Of a DNA stretch of 64,000 nt, positions 7,345-16,072 are shown piece by piece. The stretch's first letter is position 1; each line of letters begins with the position of its first letter. The DNA comes from Brevundimonas intermedia (GTDB taxonomy: Bacteria; Pseudomonadota; Alphaproteobacteria; Caulobacterales; Caulobacteraceae). The DNA lies in NCBI RefSeq assembly GCF_027922165.1, contig NZ_BSFD01000011.1:227936-291935 (forward strand), written 5' to 3'. The notes beneath the pieces are model-generated. The model searched no databases, had not been told where the DNA came from, and saw only the letters and a list, made by a program, of their open reading frames with translations. The translations under genes were made by a program, and so were the position numbers.

Positions 7345-8514
7345 ATGGGATTCGCCTCGAAATGGCGCGCGGCGTCGCACTACGCCTTGATGTACGGCGG
7401 GCTGGGCGTCAGCCTGCCGTACGCTGGCCTCTGGATGAAGGCGCAAGGACTCAGCGGGGCGGAGATCGGAATTCTCCTGGCGGCGCCGATGCTGGGGCGG
7501 CTGGTCACGGGGCCGGCCATCGCCGTCTGGGCCGACGGGTTCAAGTATCGCAGGACGCCCATCGCCCTGCTGGCGGGCCTCTCGGCCCTCGGGTACGCCT
7601 CGGCGGGCCTTGTGGACGGCTTCCTGGCCTGGGCGGCCTGCTGGTTTATCGCCGCGACCGGCGCGGCGGCGATCCTGCCGTTGACCGATGTGCTGGTCCT
7701 GCGACGGGCGCGGCGGGAAGGCTTCGCCTTCGCCGTGCCGCGCGGTTTCGGCTCTGCCGCCTTCGTTGCAGCCAATATCGCCATGGGGTTCGTGCTGAGG
7801 ACGGCGGGCAGCGATGCGGTCATCGTGGGCGTAACCCTGATCTGCGTCGGCATTGGGGTGACGGCCTGGCGGGTGCTGCCGGAGGAGCCCGTCCATGACG
7901 GACCGCCGCTGGCCGGGTGGGACCGGTTTCGCGGCATGGGTCGGCTGCTGAAGGACCCGGTGCTGGTAACCGCGCTTGCGGCCATTGGGACCGTGCAGGC
8001 GGCGCACGCCTTCTATTACGGATTCTCCGCCATCCTGTGGCGCGAGCAGGGGATTGAACCGCATCTTACCGGCATCTTGTGGGCCTTCGCCGTCGTCGCA
8101 GAGATCGCGTTGATGTGGTTTTTCGAGCCGTGGCGACGGCGGCGGGGCATAGGGGCGTGGCCCATATTGATGATCGCGGCGGGGGCGGCGATGGTGCGTT
8201 GGGTGTTCATGGCCGCCGCACCGCCCTTGTGGGCGCTGTGGCCGCTTCAGGCGCTTCACGCCGTCAGCTTCGCCGCCAACTACCTCGCCGGCGTCGAGCT
8301 TATCGAACGACTGGCGCCGCGCGACAGCCAGACGGCCGCCCAAACTCTGAACTCCACCCTTTCGGCGGGGGTGTTGATCGGCGTCGCGACCCTGGCGAGT
8401 GGTCCGCTGTACGACGCCGGGGGCGCGGGGGGATATCTGGCGATGGCAGGGCTTGCCGGCCTGGGATTGTTGGCGGGGTTGGCGCTGAAGCCGATGCTCA
8501 GCGCGCGGGCTTAG
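7345..8514 (+). CDS. MFS transporter, HcaT-like (phenylpropionate permease family)
   Basis: A 389-residue, 12-helix major facilitator protein of the MFS_1-like/HcaT group. The N-terminal pattern (YGGLGVSLPYAGLWMKAQGLSGAEIGILLAAPMLGRLVTGPAIAVWAD) resembles HcaT/LacY-like permeases, including the helix 2-3 loop. The C-terminal half carries LWPLQALHAVSFAANYLAGVELIERLAP. The substrate cannot be predicted from sequence; annotation as a phenylpropionate transporter is by family only. Its stop overlaps the end of the convergent gene at 8511. Confidence 0.85.
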   Translation: MGFASKWRAASHYALMYGGLGVSLPYAGLWMKAQGLSGAEIGILLAAPMLGRLVTGPAIAVWADGFKYRRTPIALLAGLSALGYASAGLVDGFLAWAACWFIAATGAAAILPLTDVLVLRRARREGFAFAVPRGFGSAAFVAANIAMGFVLRTAGSDAVIVGVTLICVGIGVTAWRVLPEEPVHDGPPLAGWDRFRGMGRLLKDPVLVTALAAIGTVQAAHAFYYGFSAILWREQGIEPHLTGILWAFAVVAEIALMWFFEPWRRRRGIGAWPILMIAAGAAMVRWVFMAAAPPLWALWPLQALHAVSFAANYLAGVELIERLAPRDSQTAAQTLNSTLSAGVLIGVATLASGPLYDAGGAGGYLAMAGLAGLGLLAGLALKPMLSARA

Positions 8515-9101
8515 GCGCGGGGCAGCAGGGCCATCTGGCCGGCCATGACGGAGGCCGCAGCTTTGATCGCTCGCTTAACCGTGTTCTCGTCGGCCGTCAC
8601 CGGGGTGCGCAGCAGACCGACGGCGGGCGTGTGCGGACCGTCGGCGAGTTCGACCAGCACGCGATAGAGCAGGTAGGAGCCGACGTCCGCCTCTGCCTCC
8701 GACGTCGCATCTGCGGGAATGCCGGTGGCATTGATGGCTCGGACAATGTCGGCGACCGGGGCCGTCGTGCGCGCCAGACCGGGCCCGGTTTGCGATAGGC
8801 GCTCTTCCTGATCGAGAGCGCGGTTCTCTGCCCGCATCTGCATACGAAAACCATTGCTCTTGGCGGCCCTTCCCACCAGCAGGACCGCGCGGCAATCACC
8901 GTTTCTCAGATGATCGCCCAATCGTTCCGCCAAACGCGCCGGATCATCAGAAGAGATGCTGACAGTGCGGGCGCCGGGCGGGTTCCAGGCCTCGCCCGAC
9001 AGATCTTCGACCATGTCCCAGCCGGAATCCGCGTCATAGGCGCAGATCGCGATACCGGGGCGTCGGTCAGGTCGGCCTGAGCTGTCGATCTCGATGGTCA
9101 T
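8511..9101 (-). CDS. Peptidase C15-like (pyroglutamyl peptidase fold) protein lacking catalytic residues
   Basis: A 196-residue protein that I read as a divergent pyroglutamyl-peptidase I homologue. Its VLLVGRAAKS...QMRAENRALD segment aligns with the family's VGxAxxxxxxxxERxAxN. Its GIPADATSEAEADVGSYLLYRVL aligns with the SxDAGxYLCN segment. GLLRTP aligns with FIHVP. In each place the catalytic residue (Glu, Cys, His) is missing, so peptidase activity is unlikely. Length is close to that of C15 peptidases (about 215). It ends inside the MFS gene's stop region and lies upstream of the TipN-like gene's 3' end. Function unknown; the family call is by eye and moderate. Confidence 0.6.
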   Translation of the reverse strand: MTIEIDSSGRPDRRPGIAICAYDADSGWDMVEDLSGEAWNPPGARTVSISSDDPARLAERLGDHLRNGDCRAVLLVGRAAKSNGFRMQMRAENRALDQEERLSQTGPGLARTTAPVADIVRAINATGIPADATSEAEADVGSYLLYRVLVELADGPHTPAVGLLRTPVTADENTVKRAIKAAASVMAGQMALLPRA

Positions 9102-9178
9102 TCAGACCTTACCCTCACCCAGCATGACGCTTTCGTGACGTTCGCTAGGTGGCGTGAACTTCATCGCGGCGTCAAGCC

Positions 9179-11833
9179 TCAACCGAGATCGCCGACCGCC
9201 GCGTCGAGCAGCATGAAGGCGCGGCCACTGTCGGAGGCGAGCCGGTTTTGAACCGCCTGGGCGTCCCCGCTTCGGGCGTAGGCTGCGAGGTCCTGAGAGA
9301 AGACGACCACATAGCGTTCGGCGTCGGCGCGCAGCTCAGGGTCGCTCAGCACGCGGCGCGAGACGCTGCGCACGGCGGCCGGCGCGACGCGGCGGACAAT
9401 GCGACGGGCGCCGTCGGGGTCGCCGCCGCCGAACAACCGGGCCGCCTCCTCGACGCGCGAACGCGGCAGAAGCGCGTTGGGATCGACGCCCATCCGACGG
9501 ATCGCGGCGGCGACCCGATCAGACAGGGCGACCGAGTCGGCGGCGTCGACGGCCGGACGCTCCAGCTCCAGCGGGGCCTCGTCCTGACCATCGGAGACGA
9601 GATCGTTCCAGTCCAGACCGCCTTCGGGAGCGGGCGTCGGGCGCGGCGCCTCGGCCGGGGACAAACGAAGGCGATTGCGCAGACCGAAACTCCGGTCGCC
9701 GGCCCGCTCCTGCGAAGACTCGTCCAGCGACGGTCGGGACGGGCGGGTGCGTTCGGGTTCAGCCAGGGGCTCGCGGTGACGGCTAGCGGGCGCGTCGCCG
9801 GAGACCACGCCCATCAGTCGCACGGCTTCCGTCAGCATGTCGTAGTTGCGGCGGACCCGTTCCTGGAAGCCGATGTCCAGGGCTTCGGTATCCTCGGCCG
9901 CCTTACGCGAGGCGGCGGCCAGGGATGACAGGCCCTGTTCGACACTGGCGCGTACGGCCTCGACCCTGGCGCGAGCCTGTTCCGGGAGGCGGGCCGCCCG
10001 TTCGTCCACGTCGGCGACGGCGGTGTCGATCTCGGACAGGGCCGAGTTCAAGCGGTCGACCAGGCTTTCCAGCCGCTGGACCATCCGCTCGCCGGCCTTG
10101 TCGACCAAGCCGGAGGTTTCGCCGACGATGCGGCGAGCGTCCTCGATGCGGGCGTCGGCGGCCTGATCGGCCTTCTGCGCCGCCTCGAACAGGGCCTCGC
10201 CCAGGCGATCAGCGCGGAGACGGGCCTGTTCGGAGGCATCGGCGGCGGCGGCGCGGGAATCCTCGGCCGTGGCGCGCATCTGCTCCAGGGCGCGGCGGGT
10301 CTCTTCCATCAGGGTGTCGCGGGCGTCGGCCGCCAGGGCCTCAAACCGGTCCAGAGAAACCTTTGTCGCGGCGTCGAAGCCGTCGGCCTCGCGCTGAGAC
10401 ATGTCGACCAGGGCCCGGAATTGGTCGCCGGCGGCTTCCAGGATTTCGCGCAGGCTCTCGATCGAGACCTGGGAGGTTCGGTTCATCTCGTCGTGCGCGG
10501 TGCGGGTAGCCGACAGGTTTTCAACGAATTGGGCGCGCTGGCTTTCGACCTGGGCGGAAAAGTCTTCCTGGTCAGTGCGCAGGGCGTAGGCGGCGGTGAC
10601 CAGGGCGGCGCGTTGCTGGCTGAGACCCTCTTCGACCGATTGAATCTGTTCGGCGACGCCGGTGCCGGCGTTCTCCAAGCGGATCGTCTGGCGGGCCAGG
10701 TCGTCGGCGGCGACGCGGGCGGCGTCCTGGGCCTCGCCGGCGGCGGCGGCCAGGTCGGCGGCGCGCGCAGCCAGAGCGGCCTCGGCCTCTCGAAGCTGGG
10801 CCTGGGCCAGGTCGGAGGCGTCGGCGACCATGCGGGACTGGCGTTCGACGGCGTCGATGACGCTGGTGGCCTGGCTATCGAGATGAAGGCCGAGAGTCTG
10901 CATCTGATCGCGTTCGCGAGCCAGGTTCTCGGTCAGTCGGCGGGCGGTGCGGCCGGCGTTTTCGGCCGCCTCGTTCAAACGGTTGGTCTCTTCCATCAGG
11001 GCCTGACGCAGCAGGGCCATGTCGTTGCGAGCGCTCTCTGCGGCCAAGGCAGCATGGTCGATGTCGGAACGCAAAGTGCTCAGCACCTGGCCTGTCTGTT
11101 GGGCCGCGAGAGCAGTGGGGGCGACCAGGGCCTCGGCGAGATCGCGGGCGCGGCGGGTCTCGGCCGCCAATCCGGCGCCTTGGCGCAAGGCGTGGGCCAG
11201 CATGATGACCAATCCCACAGGCGCGAGGGCGATCAGGCCATAGATGGCCAGCCGGAGCGGATCCAGTTCGGCGCCGCTCGCCCCGAGTTCGAAGGCGGCC
11301 CAGGAGGCGACCCCGCCGACCCACAGGGTCGAGGCCAGGGCCGCGATCAGGTATGCGGTCTGGCTGCGCGCTGCGGTCGAGGCGCGTTCCGATACGCTGG
11401 AGCGCAGCATCGGCGGCCAAGTCATATCAGAGGGCGCAGGCGGCTGACCGGCGGTCACGGCCATCTCGACGGCGGCCGTCGAGTCCGGCGTGGGCTCGGC
11501 GATGATCTCGGGGGACGCCAGGGGCGGTTCCTCCGAAGCCTCCGCCACGAGGTCTTCGGGCGCGGGCTGCTGCAGGGGCGGCGGAGGAGCGGCGGCGCGT
11601 AGCTGGGCCTGACGCGCCTCCTCCGCCATGCGACGACGACGACGTTCCGAGATCGGGCGTTCAGGCGGCGGCGCGGGCAGGGGATCCAGTTCCAAAGACG
11701 GCTCGGGCGGCGTTTCCGCCTCGATCGGCGTCTGTTCGACCTCCGTCTCAACCGCTGCGTCGTCAGGCGCCTCGACGGGCGCGACGGCGTCTTCGTCTGT
11801 TAGCTTCAGCGGCGGCCGGTTACGGGATTTCAT
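9179..11833 (-). CDS. tipN: TipN-like polar localisation protein (two membrane helices, long coiled coil)
   Basis: An 884-residue protein from ATG 11833. It has a Pro/Glu-rich low-complexity N-terminus (about residues 1-155), two hydrophobic helices (about 160-182 and 195-215), then a very long Ala/Glu/Arg-rich coiled coil (about 225-690) and a C-terminal segment. This is the architecture of Caulobacter TipN, the new-pole landmark that orients the division axis and flagellum placement. ATG 11854 and an upstream TTG are alternative starts; I prefer 11833 for the MKSRNRPPLKL N-terminus. Coiled coils align poorly by eye, so orthology rests on architecture, length and taxon. No recognisable enzyme domain. 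Confidence 0.62.
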   Translation of the reverse strand: MKSRNRPPLKLTDEDAVAPVEAPDDAAVETEVEQTPIEAETPPEPSLELDPLPAPPPERPISERRRRRMAEEARQAQLRAAAPPPPLQQPAPEDLVAEASEEPPLASPEIIAEPTPDSTAAVEMAVTAGQPPAPSDMTWPPMLRSSVSERASTAARSQTAYLIAALASTLWVGGVASWAAFELGASGAELDPLRLAIYGLIALAPVGLVIMLAHALRQGAGLAAETRRARDLAEALVAPTALAAQQTGQVLSTLRSDIDHAALAAESARNDMALLRQALMEETNRLNEAAENAGRTARRLTENLARERDQMQTLGLHLDSQATSVIDAVERQSRMVADASDLAQAQLREAEAALAARAADLAAAAGEAQDAARVAADDLARQTIRLENAGTGVAEQIQSVEEGLSQQRAALVTAAYALRTDQEDFSAQVESQRAQFVENLSATRTAHDEMNRTSQVSIESLREILEAAGDQFRALVDMSQREADGFDAATKVSLDRFEALAADARDTLMEETRRALEQMRATAEDSRAAAADASEQARLRADRLGEALFEAAQKADQAADARIEDARRIVGETSGLVDKAGERMVQRLESLVDRLNSALSEIDTAVADVDERAARLPEQARARVEAVRASVEQGLSSLAAASRKAAEDTEALDIGFQERVRRNYDMLTEAVRLMGVVSGDAPASRHREPLAEPERTRPSRPSLDESSQERAGDRSFGLRNRLRLSPAEAPRPTPAPEGGLDWNDLVSDGQDEAPLELERPAVDAADSVALSDRVAAAIRRMGVDPNALLPRSRVEEAARLFGGGDPDGARRIVRRVAPAAVRSVSRRVLSDPELRADAERYVVVFSQDLAAYARSGDAQAVQNRLASDSGRAFMLLDAAVGDLG

Positions 11834-11947
11834 CAGGCGTCGAGCTCGATTCATGCGCGCGGCGCGCGAAACGCGCCGATTCGACCCTAGCGGCTTGAAA
11901 CGCAAGGTCCAAGACGTAGAGATCTTAGAGCCGTGGACTGTTCGTTC

Positions 11948-12151
11948 TTAGCAGTCGCGGTCGGCGTCAGCGGCGAAGGTCGCGGCTTTCTCGGCAGGGC
12001 AGTCCGACACGCGGTGAACTTCACGCTCTGCGGATTGCGGCGAGTGAATATCGACGCCGAATTGCGACAGGACGGCGGCGGCCAGCAAGGCTATGAAGCC
12101 CGCAATCAGTTCCACCAGCGCCTGCATGACGGCGTCTCCCACAGCCCCCAT
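11948..12151 (-). CDS. Small single-pass membrane protein, hypothetical
   Basis: A 67-residue reading frame with one strongly hydrophobic helix (VELIAGFIALLAAAVLSQFGV, about residues 12-32) and a polar C-terminal tail with two cysteines. ATG 12151 has an AAGG about nine bases upstream. It sits just upstream of the TipN-like gene on the same strand and divergent from the phospholipase D gene. No family recognised. It may be real because the helix is coherent and the gap would otherwise be about 450 bp, but it is short. Confidence 0.45.
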   Translation of the reverse strand: MGAVGDAVMQALVELIAGFIALLAAAVLSQFGVDIHSPQSAEREVHRVSDCPAEKAATFAADADRDC

Positions 12152-12287
12152 GGCCGCCAGCCTTATGCGCTCTTTTGGCGAACGTCACAATCCCGCCGCG
12201 TAAAGATTGACCGAACGTGGCGCGCATGAAACGGAGGAGGCGAGGCGTCCCCATCGCAGTGTCATGCGAATCGGGCAGGCAGGCTGA

Positions 12288-13766
12288 ATGACCCAAGACA
12301 GCGACAGCTATGACGGCAGTCTGCTGACCCCGGGAGCGGGCGTCTGGCGCAGCGAAGTCGCGCACCGATTTTCCGTCCTGATGGAGAATGAGGCCTATTT
12401 CGACGCCCTGTCCTCGGCGCTGAACAAGGCCGAGCGATCCATTGTCGTGCTGGGCTGGCAGTTCGACCCACGCACCCATCTGGATCCCGAGACACGACCG
12501 AGCGATAAACAGTTCGAGATCGGTCATCAGCTGCGAATGCTTGTGAAACGAAAGCCGGATCTGGATATCCGGCTGCTGATCTGGAAGTCGCCGCTGTTGA
12601 TCGCGGCGTCACAGGGCTTTTATCCCCACAGGGCGCAGCGCTGGTTTCGCAAGCGCATGGTCGAGTTCCGCATGGATTCGCCAGGACCGATCGGCGCCTG
12701 TCACCATCAGAAAGTGATTGTCATCGACGATCGTGTGGCCTTCTGCGGCGGCGGCGACATCTCGACCGACCGGTGGGATTCAGAAGATCATTTTGACGGG
12801 GATCCGCGACGCGCCCTGCCGAACGGCCTGATTTGCAAGGCCCGCCATGAGGTGATGAGCGTCATGGACGGTTCGGCGGCCCGGGCTCTGGGCGATCTGG
12901 CGCGGGAACGCTGGTTCAAGGCGACCTGGGAACGGACCATACCCGATGAGGTCGATAGCGACCCCTGGCCGGACGGCGTTCCGGTACAGATGACCGAGGT
13001 CCCTGTGGGCATCGCGCGCACCGAACCGAAATGGAGCGGACGGCACGAGGTTCGTGAAAACGAGGCTCTACACCTGGAGTCCATCCGGCGGGCCAAAAAG
13101 CTGATCTATTTCGAGAACCAGTATTTCACCTCGCCGGTGATCGCCGCCGCGCTGGCCGAGCGGCTGGCTGAGGTGGACGGGCCGGAGGTGGTGGTGATCT
13201 CGACCGGCAAGAGCCCCAGCTGGTTCGACAGCATGACCATGGATACGGCGCGCGCCGAGGTGCTGTACCGACTGGAACAGGCGGACAAGTACAACCGCTT
13301 CTTCGCCTTCGCCCCCCTGACGGCCGAGGGCGACCGGATCATCGTCCACGCCAAGGTGTCGATCATCGACGACCGGCTGCTGCGCATCGGATCTTCCAAT
13401 CTGAACAACCGGTCGATGGGGCTGGACACCGAGTGCGACATCGCCGCCGAGCCGACCGATGCGGCGGGGCGCGAAGTGATCACCAATCATCGCCACCGCA
13501 CCATAGGACACTGGATCGGCGTGCCGGCTCAGGATTTTGCGGCCGTCGAGGCCGTCATGGGGTCGACCGGCGCCGCGATCTGCAGCTTCGTCAGCGATCG
13601 GTTGAAACCGCTGGGGTCGGACCCGCCGACGCGGATCCAGCGGATCTTCGCCGAATGGCAGTTGGGCGACCCCACCTCTTCAACCGACGCCTGGCGTCCG
13701 TGGAAACGACTGAACCGGTCGCAACGGACCCGACCAATGTCGGAAGGCGGTCAGGCCCCAGGCTGA
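12288..13766 (+). CDS. Phospholipase D-like protein (cardiolipin synthase/phosphatidyltransferase type)
   Basis: A 492-residue PLD-superfamily enzyme with two HKD motifs: H140-x-K142-x4-D147 (HQKVIVIDD) and H354-x-K356-x4-D361 (HAKVSIIDD), each followed by the usual Gly/Ser-Asn residues (GGGD, GSSNLNNRSMG). Such proteins transfer or hydrolyse phosphatidyl groups. No N-terminal membrane helices are seen, unlike ClsA, so it resembles the ClsB/YbhO side of the family. The convergent EEP-family gene overlaps its 3' end by 16 bp. In E. coli, clsB and the EEP gene ybhP are also neighbours, supporting a shared lipid role. Confidence 0.85.
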   Translation: MTQDSDSYDGSLLTPGAGVWRSEVAHRFSVLMENEAYFDALSSALNKAERSIVVLGWQFDPRTHLDPETRPSDKQFEIGHQLRMLVKRKPDLDIRLLIWKSPLLIAASQGFYPHRAQRWFRKRMVEFRMDSPGPIGACHHQKVIVIDDRVAFCGGGDISTDRWDSEDHFDGDPRRALPNGLICKARHEVMSVMDGSAARALGDLARERWFKATWERTIPDEVDSDPWPDGVPVQMTEVPVGIARTEPKWSGRHEVRENEALHLESIRRAKKLIYFENQYFTSPVIAAALAERLAEVDGPEVVVISTGKSPSWFDSMTMDTARAEVLYRLEQADKYNRFFAFAPLTAEGDRIIVHAKVSIIDDRLLRIGSSNLNNRSMGLDTECDIAAEPTDAAGREVITNHRHRTIGHWIGVPAQDFAAVEAVMGSTGAAICSFVSDRLKPLGSDPPTRIQRIFAEWQLGDPTSSTDAWRPWKRLNRSQRTRPMSEGGQAPG

Positions 13767-14488
13767 ACAAGCTCGAAGTCGATGATCAACGGCAGGTGAT
13801 CCGAGGCCACGCGGGCTAGGGGGGAAAAATCCGCCTTGACCCCCGTGATATGGAGTTCCGGACTGACGAAACAATGATCGATGCGGATGGCCGGAAAGCC
13901 GGAGGGGAAGGTTTTCACCGACGGTTTTAGGTTCAGCAGCCGCTGGCAGTCCCCGAGCTTTCGCGCCAGGGTCTGATAGGGGCGGGTGATGGAGGTGGCG
14001 TTGAAGTCGCCGGCCAACAACGTCGGCCCGACGCAGCCCCCCAGCCAGCCGGTCCCCGCCAGAGCGGCCGCCTGCAGCCTCTGTTCGCGCGGGACCAGGC
14101 CAAGGTGGGTGTTCAGCACATTGATTGCGACGCCGTCGATTTCGACCTCGGACCATATGGCGCCCCGCGGCTCCAGCCCTGGAATGCCTCGAACAGTGGG
14201 AAGGGCGTCGGCGCGGATCAACCGCTCGGGATGGGGCGTCAATATGGCGTCGCCGTAAAGTTCGGACTCCACCCGCATCGCAGGATGGAAGCGCGAGGTC
14301 ATGGCCAAACCCTCGGCGATAGCCTCGGCCTGATCGATCTTCCCCGTGCGGACGCGGCCGACATCCAGTTCCTGGAGGCAGACGATGTCCGGTTCGTGTT
14401 CGCCGATGACGGCGACGATGCGATCAACGTCAAGGCGCTTGTCCGTGCCGACGCAGCGATGGACGTTATAGGTCAGAAGGCGGGGCAT
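13751..14488 (-). CDS. Endonuclease/exonuclease/phosphatase (EEP) family protein, YbhP-like
   Basis: A 245-residue EEP-fold metal-dependent phosphoesterase. Active-site landmarks are visible: N8 in LLTYNVHR, the metal Glu in VCLQELD (about 40), LNTHLG, LAGDFN (Asp-Asn pair near 163), RIDHCF and the catalytic SDHLPL near the C-terminus. Substrate unknown; relatives cleave DNA, sphingomyelin or inositol phosphates. It overlaps the PLD gene tail-to-tail by 16 bp, as with ybhP and clsB (ybhO) in E. coli, which suggests a phospholipid-related role. Confidence 0.85.
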   Translation of the reverse strand: MPRLLTYNVHRCVGTDKRLDVDRIVAVIGEHEPDIVCLQELDVGRVRTGKIDQAEAIAEGLAMTSRFHPAMRVESELYGDAILTPHPERLIRADALPTVRGIPGLEPRGAIWSEVEIDGVAINVLNTHLGLVPREQRLQAAALAGTGWLGGCVGPTLLAGDFNATSITRPYQTLARKLGDCQRLLNLKPSVKTFPSGFPAIRIDHCFVSPELHITGVKADFSPLARVASDHLPLIIDFELVQPGA

Positions 14489-14564
14489 GGCTTCCCGAGA
14501 ACGTGCCGAGACTTGGGCGAAGGGCTAAGCCTTTTGGGCGCGGATTGCGACCCCGATGCGACGA

Positions 14565-15245
14565 TCAGAGCAGGATCAGGTGATCCGGCAACTCATTGGG
14601 ATTGGTCGCGCGGGGCGGGAAGTGGGCCGCCAGGATCTGTCCGCACCGTTCGACCGCGGCTTGGAAGCCGGCGACGGGGCGCCCCGCCTTGAGCTCTCGG
14701 GTCAGGACAGCGACAGTTTCGGCCCAGACGCCTTCGTCGACCTTCTGGTGGATCAGTTCGTCGGCGATCAGCTCGACCTGATGTTCCTTGAGGGCGGCGA
14801 AGATCAGGACGCCGGTGCGTTCCCGCGTGACATGGACGCCGTGGGCTAGGAACTGTTGCAGGGCCGCCTTGCGTACCCGGGCCCGACGCAGACCGCGAGG
14901 CGTAACCCAGCGCAGGATCGGCGGCAGCCGCGTCAGCAGGAAGACGCCGACGAAGATCGCCGCCTGGATCAAGGCGTAGGCCGCCAAGGCCTGGCCGACG
15001 CTGGCAGACTGGGCCGAGGCGTGGGCGGCTTCCCAAGCGTCGCCCACCAGCCAGGACAGATCAAAGCCCAAGGGGATCAGGACCGTGGGCGCCAGCAGGG
15101 CCGCGCCCGCCGCCCAGGCCAGGCTGACGTCCATGTAAGAAGACACGCCGCGCGAGACGACGCAGAAGATTTCGCCCGAGGTTCCGGCCTCGGCCGAAGC
15201 AATGGCGGCGGCGACCCGCGTCCGATCTTCGTCCGTGAACCGCAT
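14565..15245 (-). CDS. TPM-domain membrane protein (third gene of lemA operon)
   Basis: A 226-residue protein starting MRFTDEDRTRVAAAIASAEAGTSGEIFCVV, the TPM-type opening. Two hydrophobic segments follow (about residues 45-65 and 85-110), then a cytosolic-type half with RTGVLIFAALKEHQVELIADE. TPM (also called Psb32/TLP18) domains occur in phosphatase-like and membrane-maintenance proteins. ATG 15245 overlaps the upstream stop as TGATG, so translation is coupled. I rejected the longer in-frame upstream extension because it is an Arg-rich antisense reading of the neighbour's glycine tail. Confidence 0.85.
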   Translation of the reverse strand: MRFTDEDRTRVAAAIASAEAGTSGEIFCVVSRGVSSYMDVSLAWAAGAALLAPTVLIPLGFDLSWLVGDAWEAAHASAQSASVGQALAAYALIQAAIFVGVFLLTRLPPILRWVTPRGLRRARVRKAALQQFLAHGVHVTRERTGVLIFAALKEHQVELIADELIHQKVDEGVWAETVAVLTRELKAGRPVAGFQAAVERCGQILAAHFPPRATNPNELPDHLILL

Positions 15246-16072
15246 CACCATCCCCCCGAAGCGCCGCCGCCGCCGAAGCTGCCGCCGCCTCCGCCAAATC
15301 CACCGCCGCCTCCGCCGAAACCGCCTCCGCCGCCGCGTCCGGCGTTTCGCAGGGCTTCCGACGCCGCCCATAGCAGAATGGGCGTCACGCTGTCGCCGCG
15401 ATGGCGACGCCCGCGTCCGGCCGAACCGACAGCCGCCAGAAGGAAGAGGATGAAGATCACCGCCATGATCACGATAGGCAGGATCGGCGCGGCGCCGGCC
15501 TTATCTTCTTCCTGCGCTGCGGCGGCCGCTCGCGCCTGGGCCTCGGCCGGATCAAGTTCCAACTGGGTGATCAAGGCGTCCACGCCTCGGACGATCCCAG
15601 CCTGATAATCGCCCTCTTGGAAGGCCGGCAGGATCTGATTGCGGATGATCATGGACGAGAAGGCGTCGGTCAGAATGGGCTCGAGCCCGTAGCCGACCTC
15701 GATCCGCACCCGGCGTTCCGTGGGGGCGACGATCAGCAGGGCGCCATTGTCGCCTTCCTTTTGACCGATGCCCCAGGCCCGTCCGAGTTGGTAGCCATAG
15801 TCTTCGATCTCCTGGTCCTGGAGGCTGCGGACCGTGACCACGACCAACTGATCACTGGACTTGGCTTCGAGCGCCGCGAGCTTTTCCGTCAGCGTCTGCT
15901 CGGTCGCGGCGTCCAGCAGATCAGCCTGATCGACCACCCGGCCAGTCAGAGGCGGGAAGTCCAGCTTCGTCTGCGCACTCGCCGGCAGGGCGAACAGCAG
16001 GGCGGTCATAAGACCGAACAGAACCGCTACGACGCCCGCTGGACGCCGTGTCCGAACGGGGAGGGCGTTCAC
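15245..16072 (-). CDS. TPM-domain protein with signal peptide, membrane helix and Gly-rich tail (YgcG-like)
   Basis: A 275-residue exported protein. It has a signal peptide to about residue 33 (ALPASAQ), a TPM domain at about 40-165 (LTGRVVDQADLLDAATEQTLTEKLAALEAKSSDQLVVVTV and RRVRIEVGYGLEPILTD), a transmembrane helix around 200-220 and a C-terminal tail of GGGGFGGGGG repeats ending GGASGGW. This layout is characteristic of YgcG-type proteins coupled to LemA. Overlaps lemA by 4 bp (ATGA). Likely a cell-envelope function; biochemical activity unproven. Confidence 0.88.
   Translation of the reverse strand: MNALPVRTRRPAGVVAVLFGLMTALLFALPASAQTKLDFPPLTGRVVDQADLLDAATEQTLTEKLAALEAKSSDQLVVVTVRSLQDQEIEDYGYQLGRAWGIGQKEGDNGALLIVAPTERRVRIEVGYGLEPILTDAFSSMIIRNQILPAFQEGDYQAGIVRGVDALITQLELDPAEAQARAAAAAQEEDKAGAAPILPIVIMAVIFILFLLAAVGSAGRGRRHRGDSVTPILLWAASEALRNAGRGGGGGFGGGGGGFGGGGGSFGGGGASGGW

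Noticed and set aside
15240..15345. Tandem GC-rich repeats (CCGCCGCCTCCGCC-like)
   Set aside because: These encode the Gly-rich tail of the TPM protein; not a satellite or mobile repeat.
15251..15371. Arg-rich 5' extension of the second TPM gene
   Set aside because: The extension is an out-of-frame reading of the neighbour's GGGGF tail; the TGATG overlap at 15245 gives a natural start.
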